Assembly (NCBI GenBank): GCA_041946825.1
Contig: JBHGBD010000017.1
Coordinates: forward strand, 1 to 64,000
Reading direction: 5' to 3'
DNA: 64,000 bases
Source: CAZTHM01 sp041946825
Lineage (GTDB): Bacteria > Acidobacteriota > Terriglobia > UBA7540
Position numbers and translations under genes: made by a program. The notes under the pieces are model-generated. The model was not told where the DNA came from. It was given only the letters and a program-made list of their open reading frames with translations, and made no database searches. Shown here piece after piece: positions 8,209 through 15,911 of the stretch (position 1 is the first letter of the stretch; every line of letters starts with the position of its first letter).

Positions 8209-8244
8209 GATTGCCGCGCCGAGTATGATATAGATTGCCCACCA

Positions 8245-8871
8245 ATGGAATCGTCTCGCGGACCCTTCCCCCCGCTTGGCCGGGACGCCGGCCCCAGCCG
8301 CTTCTACTATGCGCTTGCCGGTGCGATCTTCGTCGCGGGCTGGGTGTTGTTTGGAATATTCCTGTATCGCAACATCAGCAAGCTGCCGGAGAAACTTCAG
8401 CAGCTTGTCGTGCCGGGAAAGACTGACATCACCCTGGCTAAGGCCGGGACCTACACCATCTATCACGAATACCGCAGCACGATCGGCTCACGAGTCTACT
8501 CAAACCGACGTTACATTCCGGGGCTCCAGTGCAGGGTGAGATCGGTCGCGACGGGCTCCGAGATTCCGGTGTCCGATGCGCTTGCCTCCTCCAATTATTC
8601 GTACGGAAGTCGCGCCGGCGTTTCGTTGTTTGACTTCGAGATCGACCGGCCGGGCATCTATGAGATTTCGGGGGGCTATGAGGACACGGGCGAGGGGCCG
8701 CCCGTCGTGCTGGCGATCGGGCAGGGAATTGTCCGCGAGATTCTCTTTACGGTGTTTGGCGGCCTGGCGATTGTCTTCGGGTGCTCCGGCCTTGCAGTGG
8801 TGATCGGCGTCTATACCGCAGTCATGCGGCAGCGGGCCCGAGACCACGCCCAGGACCGCTATGCGCTTTGA
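8245..8871 (+). CDS. Two-span membrane protein with extracytoplasmic domain, unknown
   Basis: 208 residues. Hydrophobic spans at about 22-42 and 165-195 enclose a roughly 120-residue domain rich in beta-forming residues (TLAKAGTYTIYHEYRS, GIYEISGGYED), which would lie outside the membrane. A short basic tail ends the protein. No family is recognised with confidence. It stands alone, 36 bases after the toxin gene on the same strand. Confidence 0.75.
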   Translation: MESSRGPFPPLGRDAGPSRFYYALAGAIFVAGWVLFGIFLYRNISKLPEKLQQLVVPGKTDITLAKAGTYTIYHEYRSTIGSRVYSNRRYIPGLQCRVRSVATGSEIPVSDALASSNYSYGSRAGVSLFDFEIDRPGIYEISGGYEDTGEGPPVVLAIGQGIVREILFTVFGGLAIVFGCSGLAVVIGVYTAVMRQRARDHAQDRYAL

Positions 8872-9021
8872 AGACATTTTGTCTCTTGACTTCCGGTCGC
8901 TTTTGTGTTAGGGTTCTAGCCTATATTCTGAAGAGGGCGAGTGTGGGCCGGCGGTGAAAGGAGCGGGCAGGGGAATGGGAGGCGAATTTCTACGGGCAAG
9001 CTGCCGAGCCTCGTGGTTCCG

Positions 9022-9050
9022 TTGCTTGGGGCTTCGATTTTCCCTATACT
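9022..9050 (+). promoter_or_regulatory. Sigma-70-type promoter in the 8872-9270 gap
   Basis: TTGCTT (9022-9027) and TATACT (9045-9050) are separated by exactly 17 bases, which fits a housekeeping promoter with a leader of about 210 bases before the MDR gene at 9271. The remainder of this 400-base gap holds a GACATTTTGTC motif at 8873-8883, a second weaker promoter-like pair (TTGACT at 8886, TAGGGT at 8909), and nothing else that I recognise. Confidence 0.6.
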
Positions 9051-9270
9051 GTTCATGAAGCGAAGCCGACTACCCTTTTAGAATGAGCAAGTTATACTAG
9101 ATAGTAAACAAAAGCGAAGCTGCGGCCAGCAAGTCGTCTGGAATGAGTTTGATGCGTAGGATTCTGGGTGGTTTTTTCGCCCGGATTCGAAACCACAGTT
9201 CGAGCCGTTTGCGGCATGCGTTCCTTGGTCCGATGCCGGTCACATCGACGGCCGGAGTTCCGGAGGCGTC

Positions 9271-10299
9271 ATGAAGGCAGTGCGATTTCACCAGCACGGC
9301 GGGCCGGAAGTCTTGAAGTACGAAGACGCGCCCGACCCCAAGATCCAGGCGAACGAAGTCCTGGTGCGCGTCAAGGCCTGCGCGCTCAACCACCTCGACA
9401 TCTGGCTGCGCGGGGGCGTGCGCCGCTGGCAGCTTGCCTTGCCGCATATAGTAGGCTCGGACATCGCGGGCGAAATCACCGAGGCCGGCGCGCTTGCCAC
9501 GCGCTTCAAGCCCGGCGAGCGCGTCCTGCTTTCGCCGGGGCTCAGTTGCGGCCAGTGCGAAGCGTGCTTCAAGGGGCTCGACAGCGCCTGCCGCAGCTAC
9601 ACGCTCTTCGGCGTGCTGGTGGACGGCGGTTACGCCGAGTACGTCAAGGCGCCGGAGATGAACGTCTTCCCGATTCCCGGCGACCTGAGCTTTGACGAGG
9701 CCGCGGCCGTGCCGCTGGTTTACACCACGGCATGGCACATGCTCTTCACCCGCGCCGGGTTGAAGCCGGGCGAAGACGTGCTGGTGATCGGCGCGGGCTC
9801 GGGCGTGGGCATGGCGGCAATTCAAATCTGCAAGCTGGTCAGCGCGCGCGTCATCGCCACGGCGGGCGCGGACTGGAAACTCGAAAAAGCCCGCGCGCTC
9901 GGCGCCGATGAGGTCATCAATCACTCGAAGCAGTCGATTGCGGAAGAGGTGAAACGGCTGACAAACAAACGCGGCGTGGACGTAGTCTTCGAGCACGTGG
10001 GCGCGGCGGTTTGGGAAGACTGCTTCGAGTCGCTCGCGACCTACGGGCGGCTGGTGACTTGCGGCACCACTTCAGGCCCGGAAGTGAAACTCAACATGCA
10101 GGTGTTGTACGGTCGCCAGCGGTCGATCCTTGGCTCGTTCATGGGAGGCAAAGGCGAGCTGACCGAGGCGCTGAAATTCATCGGCCAGCGTAAACTCAAA
10201 GCAGTGATCGATTCTACCTTCCCGCTCGCGGACGCCCGCGCCGCGCAGGAGAAAATGGAGAGCCGGAATTTCTTTGGGAAGATCGTGCTGCGCCCCTGA
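9271..10299 (+). CDS. Zinc-binding alcohol dehydrogenase/quinone reductase (MDR)
   Basis: 342 residues, the standard MDR length. The GroES-like N-terminal half contains the structural zinc motif CGQCEACFKGLDSAC (Cys spacing 2-2-7). The Rossmann half has VIGAGSGVGMAAIQICK for NAD(P)H. Substrate cannot be predicted; such proteins reduce or oxidise small carbonyls or quinones. GGAGG lies about five bases before the ATG, and a promoter candidate is at 9022-9050. nuoB follows closely on the same strand. Confidence 0.9.
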   Translation: MKAVRFHQHGGPEVLKYEDAPDPKIQANEVLVRVKACALNHLDIWLRGGVRRWQLALPHIVGSDIAGEITEAGALATRFKPGERVLLSPGLSCGQCEACFKGLDSACRSYTLFGVLVDGGYAEYVKAPEMNVFPIPGDLSFDEAAAVPLVYTTAWHMLFTRAGLKPGEDVLVIGAGSGVGMAAIQICKLVSARVIATAGADWKLEKARALGADEVINHSKQSIAEEVKRLTNKRGVDVVFEHVGAAVWEDCFESLATYGRLVTCGTTSGPEVKLNMQVLYGRQRSILGSFMGGKGELTEALKFIGQRKLKAVIDSTFPLADARAAQEKMESRNFFGKIVLRP

Positions 10300-10349
10300 T
10301 CGTGCTTTCGGTTGAAGGCCGCAATTCGGCGTGGGATAATGAGAACGGA

Positions 10350-10865
10350 ATGGGCGACCCGAACATTCAGACGAGCGAATCGAGCGGCTTCGAGGGCCTG
10401 ATTTTCACCCAGCTTGACCAGGCGGTGAACTGGGCGCGGAAATCGTCGCTCTGGCCGATGTCGTTCGGCCTCGCCTGCTGCGCGATCGAGATGATGTCGA
10501 TGAGCGCGTCGCGGTTTGACATCGCGCGCTTCGGCGCGGAAGTCTTTCGCGGCTCGCCCCGCCAGGCCGACTTGATGATCATCGCCGGGCGTGTCTCGCA
10601 GAAGATGGCGCCGGTCATCAAGCGCCTCTACGAGCAGATGCCCGAGCCCAAGTGGGTGATCTCGATGGGCGCCTGCGCAACTTCCGGCGGTGTCTTCAAC
10701 AACTACGCCATCGTGCAGGGCATCAACCAGTACATCCCCGTCGACGTTTATGTCCCCGGCTGTCCCCCCCGTCCCGAGCAGTTGATCCACGCCATCATGA
10801 TGCTGCAGAAGAAAATCATGCAGGAGCGGGGGTCATTCAAAGCGGCGGTGTTCCACAGCAAATAG
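10350..10865 (+). CDS. nuoB: NADH-quinone oxidoreductase subunit B (isolated)
   Basis: 171 residues from the ATG at 10350; an in-frame GTG at 10302 would add 16 poorly conserved residues. It carries the N2 [4Fe-4S] ligands of complex I subunit B: the tandem Cys pair GLACCAIEMM (43-44), GACATSGG and VPGCPPRPE. In complex I this subunit passes electrons to the quinone. No other nuo genes are beside it, which is unusual because nuoB normally sits in nuoA-N; the rest of the complex must be encoded elsewhere if it works in complex I. Confidence 0.92.
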   Translation: MGDPNIQTSESSGFEGLIFTQLDQAVNWARKSSLWPMSFGLACCAIEMMSMSASRFDIARFGAEVFRGSPRQADLMIIAGRVSQKMAPVIKRLYEQMPEPKWVISMGACATSGGVFNNYAIVQGINQYIPVDVYVPGCPPRPEQLIHAIMMLQKKIMQERGSFKAAVFHSK

Positions 10866-10992
10866 AAACTGGAAATTAGAAATTGGAAACTGGCGCGGCG
10901 TCATGAAGGGATTCGTGCGCTCCACGGGGAACGCAGTGACGAGTTTCTAGTTTCCATTTTCCAGTTTCTATTTTCCAGTTTCTGATTTTTGG
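10866..10992. repeat. Heptamer arrays, inverted arms, overlapping the ygfZ-like 3' end
   Basis: Units AAACTGG, AAATTAG, AAATTGG, AAACTGG occupy 10866-10893. Units TTTCTAG, TTTCCAT, TTTCCAG, TTTCTAT, TTTCCAG, TTTCTGA and the looser TTTTTGG occupy 10944-10992. The two arrays are largely complementary across about 50 bases. The right array extends into the 3' end of the minus-strand YgfZ-like gene and supplies its stop codon (10968-10970). Confidence 0.85.
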
Positions 10993-12059
10993 CGGAAGGG
11001 GAGTGCTGTGACTTCCGCCGCGGCGCCGGAGGCCAGCGTGAGTCGCGTTCCCGGCTCGGCGATTTCACGACGCACGTAGGCGAGGGCGATGGTTTTGGCG
11101 AGCGTGGGCGAGACGCAGGCGCTGGTGACCTCGCCGATTTCCTTTTCGCCGCTAAGCAGCTTCTCGCCCGGCGCGGGCGGTTGGGCGGCGTCCACTGTCA
11201 ATCCAACCAGTTTCCAGTTGACGTGGCCGCGGCTGCGCGCGCGTTCGACAATTTCCTGGCCGAGGTAGCAGCCTTTGGTGAAGCTGACGGCGTTGAGCAG
11301 GCCGGCTTCGAGCAGCAGCGTATCTTCGGCCAACTCCGCCCCGTAGCGCGGCATTCCGGCCTCGATGCGGAGCGATTCCAGTGCCTCGCTGCCGCACGGC
11401 AGCATGTCGTAAGTGGGCGCTTGACCGCAGGCCGCGCCCCAGATGCCCGTCAAGGCCTTGTCACCCATCCAGACTTCGTAGCCTTCTTCACCGGTGCTCG
11501 AGGCGCGCACGATACGAATCGGAAAGCCCGCGTAATTGCTCGCGAAGTGACCGAATTCTTCCATCGCCGGAAGGTCAATGTGCAGGGTCTTCTCGAGCAG
11601 CGGGCGCGCCCGCGGCCCCTGGAACGACAGCGCGAAAAGAGGCAGAGGTCCCAGCGCCACTCGGTCGGCAATGATGTAACGCTTGAGAGACTGCATGGCC
11701 TTGTCGCGCAGGTCGGTGTCGGTGTCAATCAGGAAGCGGTCATCCGCGCAGTAAATTCGCAGGTCGGCGAGGATGTGTCCCTGGGCGTTAAGAATGGTGG
11801 CGTAAGTTCCGTGACCTGGCGTGAGGATCTTGACGTCGTTCGTGACCATGCCCTGGAGAAACCGTACGCGGTGCTCGCCCGTCATCGCGAACTTGGCGCG
11901 AAAGGAGAAGTCGAACAATCCGGCGGCCTGGCGCACGGCGAGGTGCTCTTCACGCGGCGCAGAGAAGCGCGACGGAACGATCGCGCCATGGTACTCGCCG
12001 AGCGTCGCTCCTTGCGAGACGTGGTAATCGGCAAGCGGACTGCGAAGGGCTTCGGGCAT
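10968..12059 (-). CDS. YgfZ/GcvT-fold folate-binding protein
   Basis: 363 residues from the ATG at 12059; a TTG at 12065 overlapping the upstream stop is an alternative. The sequence follows YgfZ/GcvT proteins: GEHRVRFLQGMVTNDV near the N terminus and the YgfZ signature KGCYLGQEIVER (about residue 264). YgfZ helps maintain some iron-sulfur enzymes and is linked to tRNA modification in a folate-dependent way. The final residues (RQKSETGK) are encoded in a heptamer array, so the C terminus may be recent. It is coupled to the CopD-like gene upstream. Confidence 0.87.
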   Translation of the reverse strand: MPEALRSPLADYHVSQGATLGEYHGAIVPSRFSAPREEHLAVRQAAGLFDFSFRAKFAMTGEHRVRFLQGMVTNDVKILTPGHGTYATILNAQGHILADLRIYCADDRFLIDTDTDLRDKAMQSLKRYIIADRVALGPLPLFALSFQGPRARPLLEKTLHIDLPAMEEFGHFASNYAGFPIRIVRASSTGEEGYEVWMGDKALTGIWGAACGQAPTYDMLPCGSEALESLRIEAGMPRYGAELAEDTLLLEAGLLNAVSFTKGCYLGQEIVERARSRGHVNWKLVGLTVDAAQPPAPGEKLLSGEKEIGEVTSACVSPTLAKTIALAYVRREIAEPGTRLTLASGAAAEVTALPFRQKSETGK

Positions 12060-12061
12060 CC

Positions 12062-12481
12062 TCAAATCCTCAAGTAGGCTGAAATCAGGATAACGGCCAG
12101 AGCCAGGCCAAAGGCGGCGGCCAGCCAGTCCTTGCGCCGCGCACGGAAACGCTCAAACGATTTGAGCGGAAGCGTCAGAAGCAACGAAATCACAAACACC
12201 ATGAGGGCGAGGAGGATTTTCAGCGTCAGGAATTTCCAGTATGTTCCCCAGGGAACTTCCCAGGCGCGCAAGTGGATATTGTAGAGGCCCGAGCCGAGTA
12301 AAAGGAGAATCACCGACCAGCTCACCCAGCGGAACCTGAGCATCACCATCTTGAGGAACAGGTCGCGCTGCTCCGGGTTCAGCACCCGGGCCGACGGCAG
12401 GAGAACCACCAGCACGAAGCCCATCCCTCCTACCCCGATGACCGCGGCGGTGACGTGAATCCATTGGAACAGCGTCGACAT
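12062..12481 (-). CDS. CopD-like integral membrane protein
   Basis: 139 residues from the ATG at 12481, with four hydrophobic segments. A His in the first span (FQWIHVTAAVIGVGG) and the general pattern resemble the CopD/DUF2269-type membrane domain found in copper-handling proteins and in uncharacterised relatives. The function is not established and copper is only a possibility. Its TGA overlaps an alternative TTG start of the YgfZ-like gene, so the two form an operon. Confidence 0.7.
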   Translation of the reverse strand: MSTLFQWIHVTAAVIGVGGMGFVLVVLLPSARVLNPEQRDLFLKMVMLRFRWVSWSVILLLLGSGLYNIHLRAWEVPWGTYWKFLTLKILLALMVFVISLLLTLPLKSFERFRARRKDWLAAAFGLALAVILISAYLRI

Positions 12482-12642
12482 GCATGCATCTCCCGAGACG
12501 CATCGCATTCTAGTCAATCTCGGTCTGACAACACAACCTTCAACGCTCAATCGGCGTCGGAATTTGCATAACCCGGCTTCGGATTGATGGGAAGATCACA
12601 AGTCGGCGGCGAGCGGCGGGGCGATGCGGGGCGTCTTCCTCG

Positions 12643-12933
12643 TTACGAGATCGTTTCCGCCAGCTGTTCGATTTGCCGGGCGAGGTCGAAGTCCTTGTCG
12701 GTGACCCCGCCTTCGCTGTGCGTCGAGAGCGAAACCGTCACCGCGCTGTAATTGATGGTGATGTCGGGGTGGTGGCCGGCCTTCTCCGCGGCCTCGGCGA
12801 TTTTGTTCACGAATGCGATCGAGGCGAGAAATGTCTTGAACGCGTACTTGCGGTGGATGGCTTTTCCGGCGTGAGACCAGTCGCGGAGTTTCTTCAGTCG
12901 CTCGTGAATTTCAGGTTTGCTCAGTGCAGCCAC
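12643..12933 (-). CDS. Pterin-4a-carbinolamine dehydratase
   Basis: 96 residues from a GTG at 12933 with AAAGGAG about seven bases upstream; the open frame further upstream overlaps the neighbouring gene and is not coding. The family signature AGHHPDITINYSAVTVSLSTH is present and contains the catalytic histidines. The enzyme dehydrates 4a-hydroxytetrahydrobiopterin during regeneration of the pterin cofactor of aromatic amino acid hydroxylases. It follows a MobB-like gene by 19 bases. Confidence 0.92.
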   Translation of the reverse strand: MAALSKPEIHERLKKLRDWSHAGKAIHRKYAFKTFLASIAFVNKIAEAAEKAGHHPDITINYSAVTVSLSTHSEGGVTDKDFDLARQIEQLAETIS

Positions 12934-12952
12934 GTTCGCTCCTTTGGATTTT

Positions 12953-13579
12953 TCAGGCGCCGCTTGCCGCGCGCGAAGCGGTCGCCGGGAGGTGGAGTTT
13001 CCGCCGGACGAACCGGCAAAGGTCGGGACTTGAGTCACCGGGCCGCGCAACAGGGAAGACCGGCTTGGCCCTCATCGAAGATCCGCCAAGGGCGGGTCCT
13101 CCGCATGAGCCAAGTGACCCGATGGAAACCAACGCATCCGCCCGGCGCAGGTACTTGCGCGCCGAACTCTTGAAGGCGCGGACGCGCGCATCGAATACCA
13201 TCAGGAAAATTTCCGGATCGAGGAATTCCAGAATGCTCGTGCTTTCGAACATCACGAACGAGTCGCCTTCGAGGGCGGTGAAAAGCGCGGGCAGGGCTTC
13301 GGCGAGAGATCCGGGCCGGACCTGCATCCACAATGCTCGCCGCGCGCCAGCGGCCAGGTATCGGCGCGTGTCTCCGCGGGCGGTCGCGGCCTGTTCTTCG
13401 GTTATGACGAAGCCTTTGCCTTCCGAAAAATCGCCGCCTCGCACCATGGAGAGATCCTGGTGGTGCTGGGTGATCTTGACGGCGGTCCAGCCGAATCCTC
13501 GCAACCCGCGAATCAGTCCGGCGACCACCGAAGTCTTGCCAACCTTGCGTGCCTGGCCGCCCACGACGACGGTCTGCAT
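12953..13579 (-). CDS. P-loop protein, MobB-like
   Basis: 208 residues from the ATG at 13579. The N terminus MQTVVVGGQARKVGKTSVVA is a Walker A loop in the style of MobB, which assists molybdopterin guanine dinucleotide formation. The rest is less clear: VKITQHHQD and SFVMFESTSILEF occur where MobB has its metal and Walker B parts. Together with the MocA-like and XdhC genes, it would fit molybdenum cofactor work, but a different small P-loop family is possible. Confidence 0.65.
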   Translation of the reverse strand: MQTVVVGGQARKVGKTSVVAGLIRGLRGFGWTAVKITQHHQDLSMVRGGDFSEGKGFVITEEQAATARGDTRRYLAAGARRALWMQVRPGSLAEALPALFTALEGDSFVMFESTSILEFLDPEIFLMVFDARVRAFKSSARKYLRRADALVSIGSLGSCGGPALGGSSMRAKPVFPVARPGDSSPDLCRFVRRKLHLPATASRAASGA

Positions 13580-13741
13580 CTTTCCAATTTCACCCAAGTC
13601 TTTTGCCCGTCGGGAGTATAGGGACGGTTCGGCGTCAAGTCAACTCGCGCAAGTTGAACGCGCGTCGAGAATCGTCTAGGCTGAGAGCGCGGCGTCCATG
13701 AAGACTCGGGACTCAGTCCGGATAGCCGTAGGCTCAATCCC

Positions 13742-14377
13742 ATGATCCACGAAATCCTCCCCGTCGGAATGCTGGCCTGCAACTGCTCGATCGTCGGTGA
13801 CGAGAAGACTCGGGAGGCGGTTGTCATCGATCCCGGCGACGATATCGAGCGTGTGCAGGAAATCCTCACGCGTCACAATCTGGACGTGAAGTACATCGTC
13901 GTGACCCACGCGCATATCGATCACGTGGGCGGGATCGAGCGCCTGAAGAAAGCCACCGGCGCCGCGCTCATGATGCACCGGGATGACTTGCCTTTGTACC
14001 AAAACCTGGCGACACAGGCTGCGTGGCTGGGCGTGCGGCCGCCCGGCGTCACGGATGTCGATCAGTTCCTGCGCGAGGGCGACCAGGTGCGTTGGGGGTC
14101 GCTCGCCCTCGAAGTCTTGCATACGCCCGGACATTCGCCCGGCAGCCTTTCGCTGCATCTGCCCGGCGAGCATCAACGGATCTTCAGTGGCGACACACTC
14201 TTTCAGGGGAGTATCGGACGGACCGACCTGTGGGGCGGTTCGTTCGACCAGATCCTGCGCTCCATTCACGAATCCCTGATGCGCTTCCCCGACGAGACTC
14301 CCGTCTTTCCGGGCCATGGCCCCGCCACGACCATCGGCGACGAGCGGAATTCAAATCCGTTTCTGCGCGGGCTCTAG
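13742..14377 (+). CDS. MBL-fold hydrolase, glyoxalase II-like
   Basis: 211 residues. The metal-binding motif THAHIDHVGG (about residues 57-66) and later ligands HTPGHSPGS, SGDTLF and PGHGPAT complete the two-metal site of glyoxalase II-like beta-lactamase-fold hydrolases. The typical role is thioester hydrolysis; the substrate is unknown. No strong ribosome binding site is visible. It converges on the isochorismatase-like gene. Confidence 0.9.
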   Translation: MIHEILPVGMLACNCSIVGDEKTREAVVIDPGDDIERVQEILTRHNLDVKYIVVTHAHIDHVGGIERLKKATGAALMMHRDDLPLYQNLATQAAWLGVRPPGVTDVDQFLREGDQVRWGSLALEVLHTPGHSPGSLSLHLPGEHQRIFSGDTLFQGSIGRTDLWGGSFDQILRSIHESLMRFPDETPVFPGHGPATTIGDERNSNPFLRGL

Positions 14378-14461
14378 TGGGTGGCTCTTTCTCGTGCGTC
14401 GACCTCAACGCTTGCTAAGGATTTTGGCTGTGAACCGGAAACCAACAATCGGGATTCGTTT

Positions 14462-15037
14462 TCACTTCAGCAAGGAAAGAATTTCCTTAAACTCGGTTGT
14501 GCCGCTCTTTCCGAGGAGTTCGTAGACGGCCATTTCGGTCGAACTGATGACGGCGCCGGCGCGCTCCATGCGCTTCAGACCGATTTCCCAGTTGGCTTTC
14601 GTGCGCGACGATGTCGCATCAGCCGCCACGTGGACCAAGTAACCTGATTCTATCGCGCCCAGTGCCGTCTGCATCACGCAGATATGGCATTCGACGCCGG
14701 AGATCAGCAGCGAGCGGGCCTCCGGCGCGTGCAGTTTCAGGTGCCGCAGGAAGTTGGGCTCGCCAAAGCATCCGAAGCTGGTTTTCTCGAAGGGCACGAT
14801 TTCGGGCGCCGCCTCAACAATCTCCGGCGCGATCGGACCGAGGCCCTTTATGTACTGAGCGGTGAGAATCCTCGGGATTTGAAGCGACTCCGCCAGACGC
14901 AGCAGGATCCGGGCGTTACGAATCACGCCTTGAGGATCGAACATCGCCGGTACCAACTTGGCTTGAACGTCCAACAGCACAAGCGCCGTGGTTTTGCGGT
15001 CGAGCAATCGGGCGTGAAAAGCCTGGTCCGTGGACAT
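14462..15037 (-). CDS. Isochorismatase-fold cysteine hydrolase
   Basis: 191 residues from the ATG at 15037, which has GGAGG eight bases upstream. The Asp-Lys-Cys triad of the family is visible: D in LVLLDVQAKL (about 24), K in PFEKTSFG, and C in SGVECHICVMQTA (about 128). Members hydrolyse amides or isochorismate. This protein resembles the YcaC/nicotinamidase-like group; the substrate is not known. No partner genes are adjacent. Confidence 0.88.
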   Translation of the reverse strand: MSTDQAFHARLLDRKTTALVLLDVQAKLVPAMFDPQGVIRNARILLRLAESLQIPRILTAQYIKGLGPIAPEIVEAAPEIVPFEKTSFGCFGEPNFLRHLKLHAPEARSLLISGVECHICVMQTALGAIESGYLVHVAADATSSRTKANWEIGLKRMERAGAVISSTEMAVYELLGKSGTTEFKEILSLLK

Positions 15038-15228
15038 AGCGAAAACCTCCGGCATACTCCCGGAGGTGGCGATTATACCAGCGAGACCTCCGCCTTTGCC
15101 CGATGCACCTTTGCGTTTCTCAAGCCGGTTCGCTATAAATGCGGACAGGCGCAGGCGGTTGGCAGTTGTGCCGGAGCGTTGCAGTGAACTTGAGCATTGT
15201 GCCGCGCCTCTCCCGGGAGATATCGAAA

Positions 15229-15771
15229 ATGCCAGGACCTGACACACGCAAGAAATTCGCTGTTAAGAAGGTGCACCGCGGAACGCAGGTGATTTTTGGC
15301 GAGCGACAGCACTTGCAGGAAGTCCTGAAGTCGGTTCAGCAGGCGCGTCTGCCGCGGGCGCGCAAGCAGAGTGAAACTCGGCAACTGAAGAGCCTGATCC
15401 GCGCGCGCACCGAGGAGATGAACCGAATCAATCCGGCGTGGGATCGGAAATACCGGAAGGCGCTGGAGCCGGCTACCGGGTCCCGAGAGTTGCTGCGTTT
15501 GGCGCTCTCTCTTCCGCGGGATGATTACCTCCTCGCGCGCGCCTTAACGGAGCATGCGCAAGCTCCTCCCGAAGTTCTCGAGCGCTTGGCGGCGCATCCC
15601 TACGCCGCTGCCCGCGAGAATGTGGCGCGCCATCCACGCACGCCCGTGGCGGTCCTCCGACGTATGGCGGACGACTCGAGCGAACCACTTTGGTTTCTGG
15701 TGGCGTGCAATCCTTCGACTCCCGATGATCTGCGGGAGAGTTTGCGGGCGCGCCTGAAGCCAATTCCGTGA
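15229..15771 (+). CDS. LRV-repeat protein, unknown role
   Basis: 180 residues from the ATG at 15229, chosen for GGGAG nine bases upstream. The N-terminal half is basic and probably helical. The C-terminal half has two to three leucine-rich-variant repeats of the form PPEVLERLAAHPYAAAREN-VARHPRTPVAVLRRMADD, then ACNPSTPDDLRESL. LRV repeats form helical solenoids and probably mediate binding. No enzyme motif is seen. Confidence 0.72.
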   Translation: MPGPDTRKKFAVKKVHRGTQVIFGERQHLQEVLKSVQQARLPRARKQSETRQLKSLIRARTEEMNRINPAWDRKYRKALEPATGSRELLRLALSLPRDDYLLARALTEHAQAPPEVLERLAAHPYAAARENVARHPRTPVAVLRRMADDSSEPLWFLVACNPSTPDDLRESLRARLKPIP

Positions 15772-15849
15772 TAGCTCGTTCTCCGCAAGAAAATCACCTC
15801 CAGCCACAGCAGGACATTTTGTCTATCGCCAATTTGGCCTAAATGGCTC

Positions 15850-15878
15850 TTTACAATCTGCCACCCGCGGTTTAGATT
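15850..15878 (+). promoter_or_regulatory. Promoter of the MocR-type regulator
   Basis: TTTACA (15850-15855) and TAGATT (15873-15878) with a 17-base spacer form a good sigma-70 promoter about 30 bases before the coding region. A GACATTTTGTC motif lies 27 bases upstream of the -35 (15813-15823); the same sequence occurs at 8873-8883. MocR proteins usually repress themselves by binding repeats around such promoters, but I see no clear direct repeat here. Confidence 0.6.
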
Positions 15879-15911
15879 GGACTGGTACGCCGGGCCACTG
15901 AGGTGATGACC

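Noticed and set aside
8886..8914. Promoter TTGACT-17-TAGGGT
   Set aside because: The -10 matches at only three of six positions, and the pair at 9022-9050 is clearly better.
10989..12077. Plus-strand open frame (362 codons) opposite the YgfZ-like gene
   Set aside because: The minus strand has the KGCYLGQE signature and coupling to the upstream gene; the plus-strand product has no recognisable domain.
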